From Chromatiaceae bacterium (GTDB lineage: Bacteria > Pseudomonadota > Gammaproteobacteria > Chromatiales > Chromatiaceae), in contig JAJDOL010000317.1 in NCBI GenBank assembly GCA_022340195.1, forward strand, positions 1-38,306: DNA of 38,306 nucleotides, written 5' to 3'. The notes beneath the pieces were generated by a model. That model was not told the origin of the DNA. It ran no database searches and was given only the letters and a program-made list of their open reading frames with translations. The translations under genes and the position numbers were made by a program. Positions within the stretch are counted from its first letter, which is position 1; each line of letters starts with the position of its first letter. This document shows positions 29,353-37,730 of the stretch, piece by piece.

Positions 29353-31551
29353 ATGATTTTCCGTGTCGCGGTTGACGCTCCCCTCCCAGGGCTTTTCGAC
29401 TACCTGCCGGTCGCGAGTCGAACCGCCTATACGCCGGCACCCGGGATGCGTGTACTGGTTCCCCTCGGGCGCAGCCAGCGTATGGGGATGATCGTGGAGC
29501 TGGCAGGGCGGACCGATCAGGCGCCGGATCGGCTCAAGCCAATCGATTCGCTGCTCGATCAGACGCCGCTGCTCAGCCCTTCGGATCTCGAGCTCATCCT
29601 GTGGGCCGCCCGTTACTACAAGCATCCACCCGGGGAGGCCTTGTTCAGCGCATTGCCTGTCCGCCTGCGCCGGCCGTCGCCACCGTTGGAAGACGGTGAG
29701 CCCGGCTGGCGTCTTACGCCGGAAGGGCGCCGAGGGATTGCGTGCTTGACGAGGGCACCGAAGCAGGCGCTGGTCGCCCGTCTTCTCTTGGACAGCAGCA
29801 TAGGTCTCAGCACCTCGGAGCTCAGGCTCCGTCTCGGTGATTGCCGAGGGGCTCTAGGTGCCCTGGCTACTCGCGGCCTCGCCGAACCTTGCCGCATCGC
29901 ATCGGCTACGCCGCAGTCAGCGAGGGCGCCGTTCAAATCCGGACCAGGGCTCAACGACGACCAGAGGCATGCGGTGGATTCGGTCCGGGAGGCGCTCGGC
30001 GGCTTTCGCGCTTTCCTACTGGATGGAGTCACCGGCAGCGGCAAGACAGAGGTCTACATTCAGCTACTTCGGACCCTGCTGGCATCCGGGCGTCAGGCCT
30101 TGTTGCTCGTACCAGAGATCGGCCTGACGCCACAGCTGCAAAGACGTCTCGCCGATCGGCTCGATTTTCCGACGGTCGCTCTGCATTCGGCCCTGAGCGC
30201 CGGCGATCGCGAGCGAGCCTGGCGTTGCGCCGCGGCCGGGGACGCGGCCCTGGTGCTCGGAACCCGCTCCGCGGTCTTTGTACCCTTGCCGCGCTTGGGC
30301 CTGATTCTGGTGGACGAGGAGCACGACCTCTCCTTCAAGCAGCAAGACGGATTCCGTTATTCCGCACGGGACCTGGCAGTGCGACGGGCTCAGCAGGCCG
30401 GATGCCCGGTGGTTCTCGGCTCCGCTACCCCGGCTCTCGAGACCCTGCACAACGCCCGGATGGGGCGCTATAGACGGCTGGAGCTGCCAGTACGCGCCGG
30501 AGGAGCCCTGCCGCCGGAGCTGCTCACGCTCGATATCCGCGCCCAACCTCTGCGCGCCGGCCTGTCGCCGGTTCTGCTGCGAATGATGCGCGAGCAACTG
30601 GCAAACGCCAATCAGGTCCTGCTCTTCCTCAACCGGCGCGGGTTCGCCCCCGTGCTCACCTGTCACCTTTGCGGCTGGGTCGGGGAGTGCCCCCACTGCG
30701 ACGCCCGGCTTACCTTGCACTTGGCGGCGAACCGCCTCTGGTGCCACCACTGTGGTCTGATCCGCTCCGTACCTGGAAACTGCCCGGAGTGCAAGGGGTC
30801 CGACCTGCGCCCGCTTGGGCGCGGGACCGAGCGACTGGAGGCCGAGCTGCGGCAGCTATTTCCCGACACGCGGTTGGTACGTATCGACCGCGATAGCACC
30901 CGTCGCAAGGGCGAGCTGGAGCGGTTGCTCGAGGCAGCACGTCGCGGGGAGATCCCGCTGCTGCTCGGTACCCAGATGCTGGCAAAGGGGCACCACTTCC
31001 CAGGGGTTACCCTCGTAGGCATCCTGGACCTGGACCAGGGGCTCTATGGGGCTGATTTCCGCGCACCGGAGCGTATGGCGCAATTGGTCGTCCAGGTTGC
31101 GGGCCGTGCCGGGCGGGCGCAGCGCCCGGGTCGGGTCGTTCTGCAGACGAGGCACCCGGATCACCCGCTGCTGGTGACCCTTCAGCAGCAGGGTTACGCG
31201 ACATTCGCCGACGCTGCCCTCGAAGAGCGCCGCCAGGCGGGGCTGCCCCCTTTCTCCTACCAGGCCCTGATGCGGGCGGATTCGAGTGAGCAGGAGACGG
31301 CCAAGCAATTCCTGCACCGAGCGGCGCACGAGGCGAACGCGTGCGCGCGCAAGGGTGTGAACATCTTGGGTCCAATCCCGGCACCGATGGAGGTGCGTGC
31401 TGGTCGGTATCGCGCCCATCTGCTTGTGCAGTCCAATCTGCGTCCTCCGTTGACGGTGTTCCTCGATGCCTGGCTCACCAGGGTACGCGCGCTCAGGGGC
31501 GTTGCCCGTGTGCGTTGGTCTCTGGACGTGGATCCCCAGGAAATGCTCTGA
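29353..31551 (+). CDS. priA: Primosomal protein N' (replication restart helicase PriA)
   Basis: PriA recognises stalled forks and reloads the replisome. The 732-residue product equals the E. coli length. It has an N-terminal fork-binding domain, Walker A GVTGSGKTE (about 225-233), DEEHD (321-325), the GSATPALE motif, and the paired zinc-binding cluster beginning CHLCGWVGECPHC and continuing WCHHCG and CPEC, then LLLGTQMLAKGHHFPGVTLVGILDLDQGL and VAGRAGRAQRPGRVVLQT. Intact. With recF dead, PriA-dependent restart is among the remaining replication-repair routes encoded here. Confidence 0.97.
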   Translation: MIFRVAVDAPLPGLFDYLPVASRTAYTPAPGMRVLVPLGRSQRMGMIVELAGRTDQAPDRLKPIDSLLDQTPLLSPSDLELILWAARYYKHPPGEALFSALPVRLRRPSPPLEDGEPGWRLTPEGRRGIACLTRAPKQALVARLLLDSSIGLSTSELRLRLGDCRGALGALATRGLAEPCRIASATPQSARAPFKSGPGLNDDQRHAVDSVREALGGFRAFLLDGVTGSGKTEVYIQLLRTLLASGRQALLLVPEIGLTPQLQRRLADRLDFPTVALHSALSAGDRERAWRCAAAGDAALVLGTRSAVFVPLPRLGLILVDEEHDLSFKQQDGFRYSARDLAVRRAQQAGCPVVLGSATPALETLHNARMGRYRRLELPVRAGGALPPELLTLDIRAQPLRAGLSPVLLRMMREQLANANQVLLFLNRRGFAPVLTCHLCGWVGECPHCDARLTLHLAANRLWCHHCGLIRSVPGNCPECKGSDLRPLGRGTERLEAELRQLFPDTRLVRIDRDSTRRKGELERLLEAARRGEIPLLLGTQMLAKGHHFPGVTLVGILDLDQGLYGADFRAPERMAQLVVQVAGRAGRAQRPGRVVLQTRHPDHPLLVTLQQQGYATFADAALEERRQAGLPPFSYQALMRADSSEQETAKQFLHRAAHEANACARKGVNILGPIPAPMEVRAGRYRAHLLVQSNLRPPLTVFLDAWLTRVRALRGVARVRWSLDVDPQEML

Positions 31552-31680
31552 GGCGGTGCCCGACTGCAACCTCTCCTTTGATCAAGAGCGTCGGTTCGAG
31601 CGTGAGGAATGAACGCTCGGCCGAATATTCTTCCTTTCTGAAATAGGCCAACGGTCGGGTGCGTGAATAGCGGCAATTCC

Positions 31681-31689
31681 TGGTATGCT
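31681..31689 (+). promoter_or_regulatory. Possible extended -10 element for argS
   Basis: TGGTATGCT fits the TGn plus TATAAT-like extended -10 pattern and lies about 30 bp upstream of the argS ATG. No good -35 is visible at 17-18 bp, so this is tentative. Confidence 0.3.
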
Positions 31690-31718
31690 TTGTCGGATTT
31701 GCGGTCGTGCCCAAGCCC

Positions 31719-33479
31719 ATGAAGCATCAGGTCAGAAATCTCCTCACCAGCGCATTGGAGCGGCTCGCCGCCGAGGGCCTTCTTCCGGCGAAGGGACCGC
31801 TGGAGCCCCAGGTCGAGCGTACGCGTGACCAGAACCACGGGGACTTCTCCTCCAACGCGGCAATGGTCCTGGCCAAGCAGGCCCGCAGCAAGCCGCGCGA
31901 TCTGGCTGCGCGTGTAGTGGAGGCACTGCCCGCGTCGCCGCTCATCGAGCGGGTTGAGATCGCCGGGCCTGGCTTCATCAATTTCTTCCTCTCCCCGGTC
32001 GCCTACCACGCCCTGGTGCCCCGGATTCTAACGGCAGGTCCGGTCTACGGGCGCAGTGACCTCGGCGGCGGAAAGCGCGTCCAAGTGGAGTTCGTCTCGG
32101 CCAACCCCACCGGCCCATTGCATGTCGGACATGGCCGTGGCGCCGCTTACGGCGCTGTCGTGGCGGACCTGCTCGCGGCCGTGGGCTTCGATGTGCACCG
32201 CGAATACTACGTCAACGACGCCGGACGACAGATGGACATCCTGGCTACCTCCGTGTGGCTGCGCTACCTGGAGCTATGCGGGGAGGAGCTCGGCTTCCCG
32301 AGCAGTGGCTACAAGGGCGATTATGTGTGGGACATCGCCGCCTCGCTGCACCGGGAGCACGGCGACGATTACCGCCGTGACGCGCGGGAGGCCGTGGTGG
32401 GCCTTCCCCCGGACGAGCCCGACGGTGGCGACAAAGAGACCCACATCGACGCACTGATCGAGCGTACGCGCCACCTGCTCGGAGACAATCGCTACCGGCT
32501 GGTGTTCGAGCTGGGGCTGAATCGCATCCTAGACGACATCCGCGACGACCTGTCCCTGTTCGGGGTCGACTACGACGAGTGGTACTCGGAGCGCTCACTG
32601 ACTGAAAGCGGCGCCGTCAACAAGGCGATCGAGCGCCTGCGCGAGACCGGACATCTCTACGAGCGGGATGGGGCGCTCTGGTTCCGCTCGAGCGACTTCG
32701 GCGACGAGAAGGACCGAGTCGTGGTGCGCGACAATGGTCAGACCACCTATTTCGCTTCAGACATCGCCTACCACATGGATAAGCTAGAGCGCGGCTTCGA
32801 GCGAGTGATCGACGTATGGGGGGCGGACCACCACGGCTATGTGCCGCGGGTCAAGGCGGCCCTCGAGGCCTTGGGAGACGATCCGAGCAAGCTCGACGTG
32901 CTGCTCGTGCAGTTCGCTATCCTCTACCGAGGCGGCGCCAAGGTGCAGATGTCTACCCGCTCCGGGGAGTTCGTCACCCTGCGTCAACTGCGCAAAGAGG
33001 TCGGCAGGGACGCGGCCCGCTTCTTCTACGTCATGCGCCGCTGCGAGCAACACCTCGACTTCGACCTGGATTTGGCCAAATCTCAGTCAGCCGACAACCC
33101 CGTCTACTACGTACAGTACGCCCATGCCCGCGTCTGCAGCGTGCTTCGCCAAGCGGCAGAGAAGGGAATCAAGGTAGAGCCGAGCCCTGGGGAGACCAAC
33201 CTGAAACTGCTCACCCAGGCCCACGAGCAGGCCCTGCTCAAGACCCTAGCCCGGTATCCCGAAGTCATCGAGGCGGCGGCCCTTACAGAGGAACCCCACC
33301 AGCTGACCCAGTATCTTCGGGCGCTGGCCAACGATTTCCATACCTACTACAACGCACACCAGTTTCTGGTCAATGACCCGCGTCTTCGTGATGGCCGGAT
33401 CAAGTTGATTCTGGCGGTGCGGCAGGTGTTGCGCAACGGGCTCAACTTGCTAGGGGTATCGGCGCCGGAGAGTATGTGA
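31719..33479 (+). CDS. argS: Arginyl-tRNA synthetase
   Basis: ArgRS charges tRNA-Arg. From the ATG at 31719 (MKHQVRNLL) the product is 586 residues; a GTG four codons upstream (31707) is an alternative. It shows the N-terminal tRNA-binding Add1 domain, the class I signature [16 protein letters not shown] with [15 protein letters not shown] sequence here [11 protein letters not shown], and the KMSKS-equivalent region around [13 protein letters not shown], ending in the anticodon-binding domain with [12 protein letters not shown]. The length is usual. It is 1 bp upstream of the SPOR gene, suggesting co-transcription. Confidence 0.97.
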   Translation: MKHQVRNLLTSALERLAAEGLLPAKGPLEPQVERTRDQNHGDFSSNAAMVLAKQARSKPRDLAARVVEALPASPLIERVEIAGPGFINFFLSPVAYHALVPRILTAGPVYGRSDLGGGKRVQVEFVSANPTGPLHVGHGRGAAYGAVVADLLAAVGFDVHREYYVNDAGRQMDILATSVWLRYLELCGEELGFPSSGYKGDYVWDIAASLHREHGDDYRRDAREAVVGLPPDEPDGGDKETHIDALIERTRHLLGDNRYRLVFELGLNRILDDIRDDLSLFGVDYDEWYSERSLTESGAVNKAIERLRETGHLYERDGALWFRSSDFGDEKDRVVVRDNGQTTYFASDIAYHMDKLERGFERVIDVWGADHHGYVPRVKAALEALGDDPSKLDVLLVQFAILYRGGAKVQMSTRSGEFVTLRQLRKEVGRDAARFFYVMRRCEQHLDFDLDLAKSQSADNPVYYVQYAHARVCSVLRQAAEKGIKVEPSPGETNLKLLTQAHEQALLKTLARYPEVIEAAALTEEPHQLTQYLRALANDFHTYYNAHQFLVNDPRLRDGRIKLILAVRQVLRNGLNLLGVSAPESM

Positions 33480-33480
33480 C

Positions 33481-34101
33481 ATGGCTACCAGAGATTACAA
33501 GACAAGGGAGAAGACCAGACCTCGCCACGGTCGCCGCGGGGGTTCGGGATTTTTCTGGTTCGTAACCGGCACGGTCTTCGGTGCCTTCGGCGTGGGGCTG
33601 GCCTGGATGCTGCAGGATAAAATGCCGCCACGCGCTTTACCTGGCCCCCAGGCGCAGACGGAAGCACCAGCCAAACCCAGCTTCATCTTCCACCAACTCC
33701 TCCCGGAGATGGAGGTGCTGGTACCGGACGAGGAGCTGAGCGCTGCCGCAGCGCTCCCGCCCAAGCCGAAGGAAAGGCCTGCGCAGCAAAAGCAGTCGCC
33801 GAAAGCGGCGAAGCCACAGCCTCAGCAAACGGCGGCAGCGCAAGAACCAGAGAAGCCAACCGCAGACGGTGCCTCCTACCTTGTTCAGGTGGCCTCTTTC
33901 CGCAAGGCTTCCGACGCGGAGCGGCTCAAAGCCAAGCTGGCCCTGCTCGGTGTTCAAGCCCGGATACAGCAGGTGACGGTAAACGGAAAGGACTACCATC
34001 GGGTGCGAACCGGCCCCTACAAGGGCAAGCAAGCGGTAAATAAGACCCGCGCCTTGCTGAGCAGCAATGGTATGGAGACCATGACCATCAAGTTGAAATA
34101 A
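33481..34101 (+). CDS. SPOR domain protein, FtsN-like
   Basis: The 206-residue product has a short basic cytoplasmic N-terminus, one transmembrane helix at about 24-45 (FFWFVTGTVFGAFGVGLAWML), a periplasmic linker rich in Pro, Lys, Gln and Ala (about 85-130), and a C-terminal SPOR domain (YLVQVASFRKASDAERLKAKLALLGVQARIQ ... YHRVRTGPYKGKQAV). SPOR domains bind denuded glycan strands at the division septum. Its position right after argS matches the FtsN-like protein found there in many gammaproteobacteria; the symbol ftsN is not given because the essential N-terminal segment is too variable to recognise. Confidence 0.9.
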   Translation: MATRDYKTREKTRPRHGRRGGSGFFWFVTGTVFGAFGVGLAWMLQDKMPPRALPGPQAQTEAPAKPSFIFHQLLPEMEVLVPDEELSAAAALPPKPKERPAQQKQSPKAAKPQPQQTAAAQEPEKPTADGASYLVQVASFRKASDAERLKAKLALLGVQARIQQVTVNGKDYHRVRTGPYKGKQAVNKTRALLSSNGMETMTIKLK

Positions 34102-34142
34102 GCGCGCAAGCTTTCGGAGCTTCGTGCGAATGTCTGCAAGGC

Positions 34143-34182
34143 GCGCAAAGGGGCGCATAGCCGGCTATGTAACCCTTTGCGC
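34143..34182. repeat. Long extragenic palindrome after the SPOR gene
   Basis: A perfect 10-bp arm (GCGCAAAGGG at 34143-34152, CCCTTTGCGC at 34173-34182) encloses a perfect 14-bp palindrome CATAGCCGGCTATG at 34156-34169, with 3-nt bulges on each side. Looser complementarity (CTGC/GCAG) continues outward. No T-run follows directly, the nearest T6 being at 34223-34228. The shape suggests a REP/MITE-like dispersed element or a bidirectional stop between the convergent SPOR and sprT genes. Confidence 0.65.
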
Positions 34183-34239
34183 AACGCAGCAGGCGGGCGA
34201 AAAGACAAGCAAGATGGCAACTTTTTTAGAGAAATCGCC

Positions 34240-34779
34240 TTAATCGACGGGCGGTTCCGGCTCGCATCCGAGGGGTTGGCCGCACTGCTTGCACAGATAG
34301 ACCTGTCCCGACAGGATCCGGTTGTGCCTGATGCTGGTGAGGTGATGCGTGCGACAGGCGCAACGGTAGTGGTAGCGGCGAAGGCGCCGGGTCTGCAGCC
34401 CTTCTACGCTGAAGCTGTGGCAACGATCGGGCCGTGCTCCGAAGGCCGCCATGACGGCGCGCCATTCGCGCCCATGGGGCGGAACCCGAGGCCCGAACAG
34501 GCTGAAGGCCACCAGGTGGGCCGCCTCGTGGGGAACCGTTTGGGAGAGGAACTCCTGCGGGTGGCGTTCCAACAGGAGCGAATTGTAGCGAATCAGGAAC
34601 CCGTCCCGTTCCGTATAGCGGACCTGTCCGGCGCTTTTTCCACGCAAATCGAAACGGATACTCGGCGTCGTGGGCTCCGATCCGAACAGCCTCGACGCCA
34701 ACGCAAGGAACTGGCGGGTCAGCGCCACGGCTTGTTGTTGCAGGCCGCTGCTATCGCTTGGAGCCGCTCTCGGCCGCAT
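34240..34779 (-). CDS. SprT-like zinc metalloprotease domain protein
   Basis: The 179-residue product has the zinc-metallopeptidase motif HEAAH (84-88, in TVPHEAAHLVAFSLFG), a downstream HGREWRAVMAAFG, and a C-terminal zinc ribbon with CAC and CKQC pairs, all typical of the SprT family. The family's eukaryotic relative Spartan digests DNA-protein crosslinks; bacterial SprT function is poorly known. It converges with the SPOR gene. Confidence 0.9.
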   Translation of the reverse strand: MRPRAAPSDSSGLQQQAVALTRQFLALASRLFGSEPTTPSIRFDLRGKSAGQVRYTERDGFLIRYNSLLLERHPQEFLSQTVPHEAAHLVAFSLFGPRVPPHGREWRAVMAAFGARPDRCHSFSVEGLQTRRLRRYHYRCACRTHHLTSIRHNRILSGQVYLCKQCGQPLGCEPEPPVD

Positions 34780-35224
34780 TCGTGGTCCGCCCGATTTCCG
34801 GTAATTCAGGACAAGTCGATGCCGGTCCTACCGCGTGTAATAGTATCAAAGGACAGGCGCGGCAAGCGGGTGTTTACGGCCGCACAAGGTGGACGCAGAA
34901 AGCTGCGGGATTCCGAGCCGCTGCTCATCGATCTGGACGAGACCCGGTTACATCCTTGACCGAAGATGCAATGTGTTCGGAGTTGCACTATCGAGCTATT
35001 AGGGAAACAGTGGCTTGCGGCACCCGGCGCCGCTGCGCTGGACGACAGGCGTAAACGACAGTTTGTGCAGAAATCAAAAAAATATCGAGGCTCGACAAAA
35101 AAGGTTGGAGCGGTTGCGTCAGGACTGAGTCGATGCGCCATCGTCGCCTGGTTCAAATGTGGATGCCAAGGATTGATAAAAAGGGATTATACGTTCGGAT
35201 TTCGCTATCACTCGGCTGATCGTT
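34780..35224. other. Stretch with no recognisable gene, likely decayed
   Basis: These 445 bp lie between the sprT start and the first readable part of the histidine kinase. Short open frames exist on both strands (for example a 46-codon frame at 34819-34959) but none resembles a known protein. A possible TAATAGTAT -10-like stretch is at 34839-34847. The region may hold the eroded 5' end or promoter of the kinase gene. Confidence 0.4.
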
Positions 35225-36121
35225 TTGCCGTATGGTGCGCTATTAGCGCTCTACTTCATGTTTGTGTGCGGCGGCGGCACCTGGCTGTATTACCAGGTGC
35301 GGACTGTTGAGACGCAGCTGCTGATGGACGGGATAACGGCAGCCCTCGAACCTCTCACCCGAAAATTGGGCGCGATCGATGCGGTCTCGGCCATGCAGCA
35401 GCGAGAGCCTTGGTTGATCGCGGACGTGCAGGCCTTTTTCGCTGCTATTCCCTCGTTGCGCAATATCTCTGTGCGTGGTCCCGACGTTGGGGTTCAACTG
35501 GTTGTCGACGGCGGTGGGGGAGTCACTTCCCACGCCGTCTCGGCGCTTCCCGCCGGTAGTCAGCGGGCGAAGATCGATTCGCGGGTGGCGCAACGACTGC
35601 ATAACGAATCGGGCGCGTCCTTCCTTTTGAGCTTCGATCTGACTCGCGCGCCAGAGCCCCCGGTGCGGTTGGACTTCGCCGATCCGGTCTTGTCCAAACA
35701 GGGATTGGGCATCGATTTGGATATCCAGCCGGATCTGCCTCGGGTTAGGGCTCGAAAGGCATCGGTGCGTGACGCTTTGCTCAACGTTCTCATCAACGCA
35801 GGCCAAAGCGGCCAGAAATCGGGGGCAGTTCGGGTTACAGCGGAATCTTGCGGCGACGCAATCCGCGTCGTAATCGAGGATCAGGGTCAGGGCATCCCCG
35901 AGCAGCATGTACCACGACTGTTCGATGCCTTCTACACGACGCGGGAATAAGGGAGCGGCTTGAGCCTGGCTATCGTGCAGCGGGTCGTCGCAGCGCATCA
36001 GGGACAGGTGCATGTGGAGAATCGACCACAGGGCGGGGCCAGGGTTGTGCTGACCCTGCCGTTACACCCGAAGGAGACACCCGCGTGGTGGGACAAGCAG
36101 AAAAAGCGCTACCCAGCTTGA
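35225..36121 (+). pseudogene. Sensor histidine kinase remnant: nonsense codon, no HisKA
   Basis: The frame opens with a membrane helix (ALLALYFMFVCGGGTWLYYQV), then an extracytoplasmic sensor-like region, and jumps directly to the ATP-binding domain: VRDALLNVLINA (N box), VVIEDQGQGIPE (G1), LFDAFYTTRE (F box). A TAA at 35948-35950 then interrupts the frame, and the missing end GSGLSLAIVQRVVAAHQGQ (G2) and GGARVVLTLPL follows in the same frame to the stop at 36119-36121. The second membrane helix and the HisKA dimerisation/phosphoacceptor domain expected between sensor and ATP-binding domain are absent, so an internal deletion is inferred in addition to the nonsense change. No good start codon is visible; TTG at 35225 is only the first possible one. 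It would have paired with the adjacent regulator. Confidence 0.8.
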
Positions 36122-36867
36122 GCGGTCTATCTCTGCTGGTCGTCGATGACGACCCGAGCGTCGTTCGCGGTATGACCCGGGTGCTGGGTCGTCTGGGCGC
36201 GGAGGTTACCGGCGTCGGCAGCGTCCGTGAGGCGCGTGTGTCGCTGGGCGAAAACGCGCCCGACGCGGTGCTCGCCGACCTGCAGCTCGAGGATGGAACA
36301 GGACTTGAACTACTCCCCGACTATCTGGGCCGCCAACCCGCCGGCGCCTTCTACATGATCACCGGACATGGCAGCGTGGACAACGCCGTGGAGGCATTGC
36401 GACAAGGCGCGAGACATTACTTCGAGAAGCCTGTCGATCCTTTGGCCCTAGCGCGACACCTGGCCGATGATTTCACCGATATACGGGCCAGCAGCCGTCT
36501 CGACGAGCAACTCGCGCCGTATCTGATCTTTTGCGATCCGGCGATGAAGGAGGCGCTGATCGATCTGCCGCGCTTTGCCGTCAGTGCGGAGCCTGTGCTC
36601 ATCCAAGGTGAAACAGGAACGGGCAAGGAATTGGTGGCGCGTGCTCTTCACGGGTTGGGGCCGCGCCCGCAGGGCCCATTCGTCGCCGTGAACTGTGGTG
36701 CAATTCCCGAGACCATGCTCGAGGCGGAGCTCTTCGGCTTTGAGAAGGGTGCAAGATGCGGCTCAAAGGGCGAGGCATTCCGGCCAAGGCGCCGGGTGAT
36801 CTGTATGTCGGTTGCAGATAGCCCTGCCGCCGGCGCAGAGCGAGGGCGCGAAGGCCGCCTACCGTGA
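36085..36867 (+). pseudogene. NtrC-family response regulator, cut inside the AAA+ domain
   Basis: The start is a GTG at 36085 with AAGGAG at 36071-36076, overlapping the kinase end. A complete receiver domain follows: LLVVDDDPSVVRGM with the acidic pocket, the phosphoacceptor Asp in VLADLQLEDG, and the Lys in YFEKPVDP. Then the sigma-54 activator AAA+ domain begins with GETGTGKELVARALH (Walker A) and FVAVNCGAIPETMLEAELFGFEKGA, but at about 36753, exactly where the GAFTGA loop should follow, the sequence becomes the 3' end of cbpA read out of frame. Walker B, the sigma-54 contact loop and the DNA-binding domain are lost. A 260-residue product is still open, so a stand-alone receiver is conceivable but the activator function is gone. 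Confidence 0.85.
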
Positions 36868-36916
36868 GCTTCGGAAGGTGCTCGACTTCAATCCGCGCGC
36901 GCGCCTGGCGGTGTAA
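36753..36916 (+). pseudogene. cbpA: cbpA 3' fragment (DnaJ-like co-chaperone tail), frameshifted
   Basis: Starting at the deletion junction, one frame reads KMRLKGRGIPAKAPGDLYV, the end of the CbpA/DnaJ C-terminal peptide-binding domain. One base is missing near 36808-36812 and the rest, LQIALPPAQSEGAKAAYREL followed by VLDFNPRARLAV, continues in another frame to the TAA at 36914-36916. The J domain and most of the protein are gone. The neighbour just downstream is cbpM, the normal partner gene of cbpA. Confidence 0.85.
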
Positions 36917-36922
36917 TTCGCC

Positions 36923-37213
36923 ATGAGGAACGAGCTGTTACCCTTGCTGTCCGGTGAGTTGCTGGACGAGGAGATCGAGTTGACCCTGGGAGAAGTCTGT
37001 CGTGCCTGCCGGCTACCGGCGGAGCGGCTGCCCGAGCTTGTAGACGAAGGCGTGATCGAGCCGCTGGGCCGCGACCCTTCTCATTGCCGTTTCCGTGGCG
37101 TTTGAGTGCGCCGCGTACGTTGTGCACAACGGTTGCAGCGGGATCTGGGTGTCAACTTGGCCGGCGCCGCCCCGGCGGTGGATCTGCTCGATGAGCTGGA
37201 GCGGTTGCGGCTG
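36923..37213 (+). pseudogene. cbpM: cbpM (chaperone modulator) with nonsense codon and lost 3' end
   Basis: CbpM is a MerR-like small protein that restrains CbpA. The frame MRNELLPLLSGELLDEEIELTLGEVCRACRLPAERLPELVDEGVIEPLGRDP is typical and starts 6 bp after the cbpA tail. A TGA at 37103-37105 interrupts it after CRFRGV; the same frame continues VRRVRCAQRLQRDLGVNLAG and LDLLDELERL-like sequence (here VDLLDELERLRLR), the family's usual second half. At about 37205-37220 it runs, still in frame, into a thioredoxin tail; the end coordinate given here is approximate. Confidence 0.85.
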
Positions 37214-37396
37214 CGTAGGTTCATGAGGCTGGCCAAGGTCGATACCGAAGCGGAGCAGATGCTGGGGGCGCGGTTCGGTATCCGCAGCATTTCGACCCTG
37301 GCGTTGTTCCACGGCGGTCTCGAGCTGGCCCGACAGCCGGGTGCCATGGGCGCGGCGGACATCGTGCGCTGGGCGCGCAGCCATTGGTTCGGCTGA
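37214..37396 (+). pseudogene. trxC: trxC (thioredoxin 2) 3' fragment fused to cbpM
   Basis: The sequence LAKVDTEAEQMLGARFGIRSISTLALFHGG followed by AADIVRWARSHW is the C-terminal half of a thioredoxin 2-type protein. The cis-proline expected in GIRSIPT is Ser here. The active-site WCGPC half is missing, so no redox function can remain. It joins cbpM in frame, giving an open frame from 37106 to 37396; whether it is translated from the GTG at 37106 is unknown. Junction position is approximate. Confidence 0.85.
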
Positions 37397-37730
37397 TCGG
37401 ATTCGATAGGGAGCTGTTTTCCGTTTAACGCCATACTCCGCCGCCGAGCTTTATCGGGGCGAGCGCGATACCGGCCAAACTGGCCGGCGTCCATCCTTTC
37501 GACAGCGGCCATCCTGGCCGCAGACGCTCAGAAGTCCAATGGAATTCTCTCCTATCCTATTGATTTTGGATGACTGTCATCGATGGCATGGTTCTCGCCT
37601 TTTTATAGTGTGAGTGAACATCCCATCGCATACGAAGCGAGTGGGCATATGAAAGTTCGTTTCGATGCCAACGCCGATCAGCCGATCGGTGCGTGAACAT
37701 AAAGGTAAACAGGTAACGAGGAGCCACGAG
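37397..37730 (+). other. Intergenic region before yfdX with two twin hairpins
   Basis: No gene is evident in these 334 bp. Two GC-rich hairpins share the same stem core: 37471-37477 with 37481-37487 (7 bp, 3-nt loop) and 37505-37511 with 37515-37521 (7 bp, 3-nt loop). A TATAGT at 37604-37609 could be a -10 for yfdX but no good -35 accompanies it. Confidence 0.45.

Noticed and set aside
34177..34959. Long plus-strand open frame of 260 codons
   Set aside because: It is the antisense of sprT, which has HEAAH and a zinc ribbon; the plus frame resembles nothing.
34819..34959. 46-codon frame beginning MPVLPRVIVSKDRRGKR
   Set aside because: No ribosome binding site, no recognised family, and it sits in a decaying stretch.
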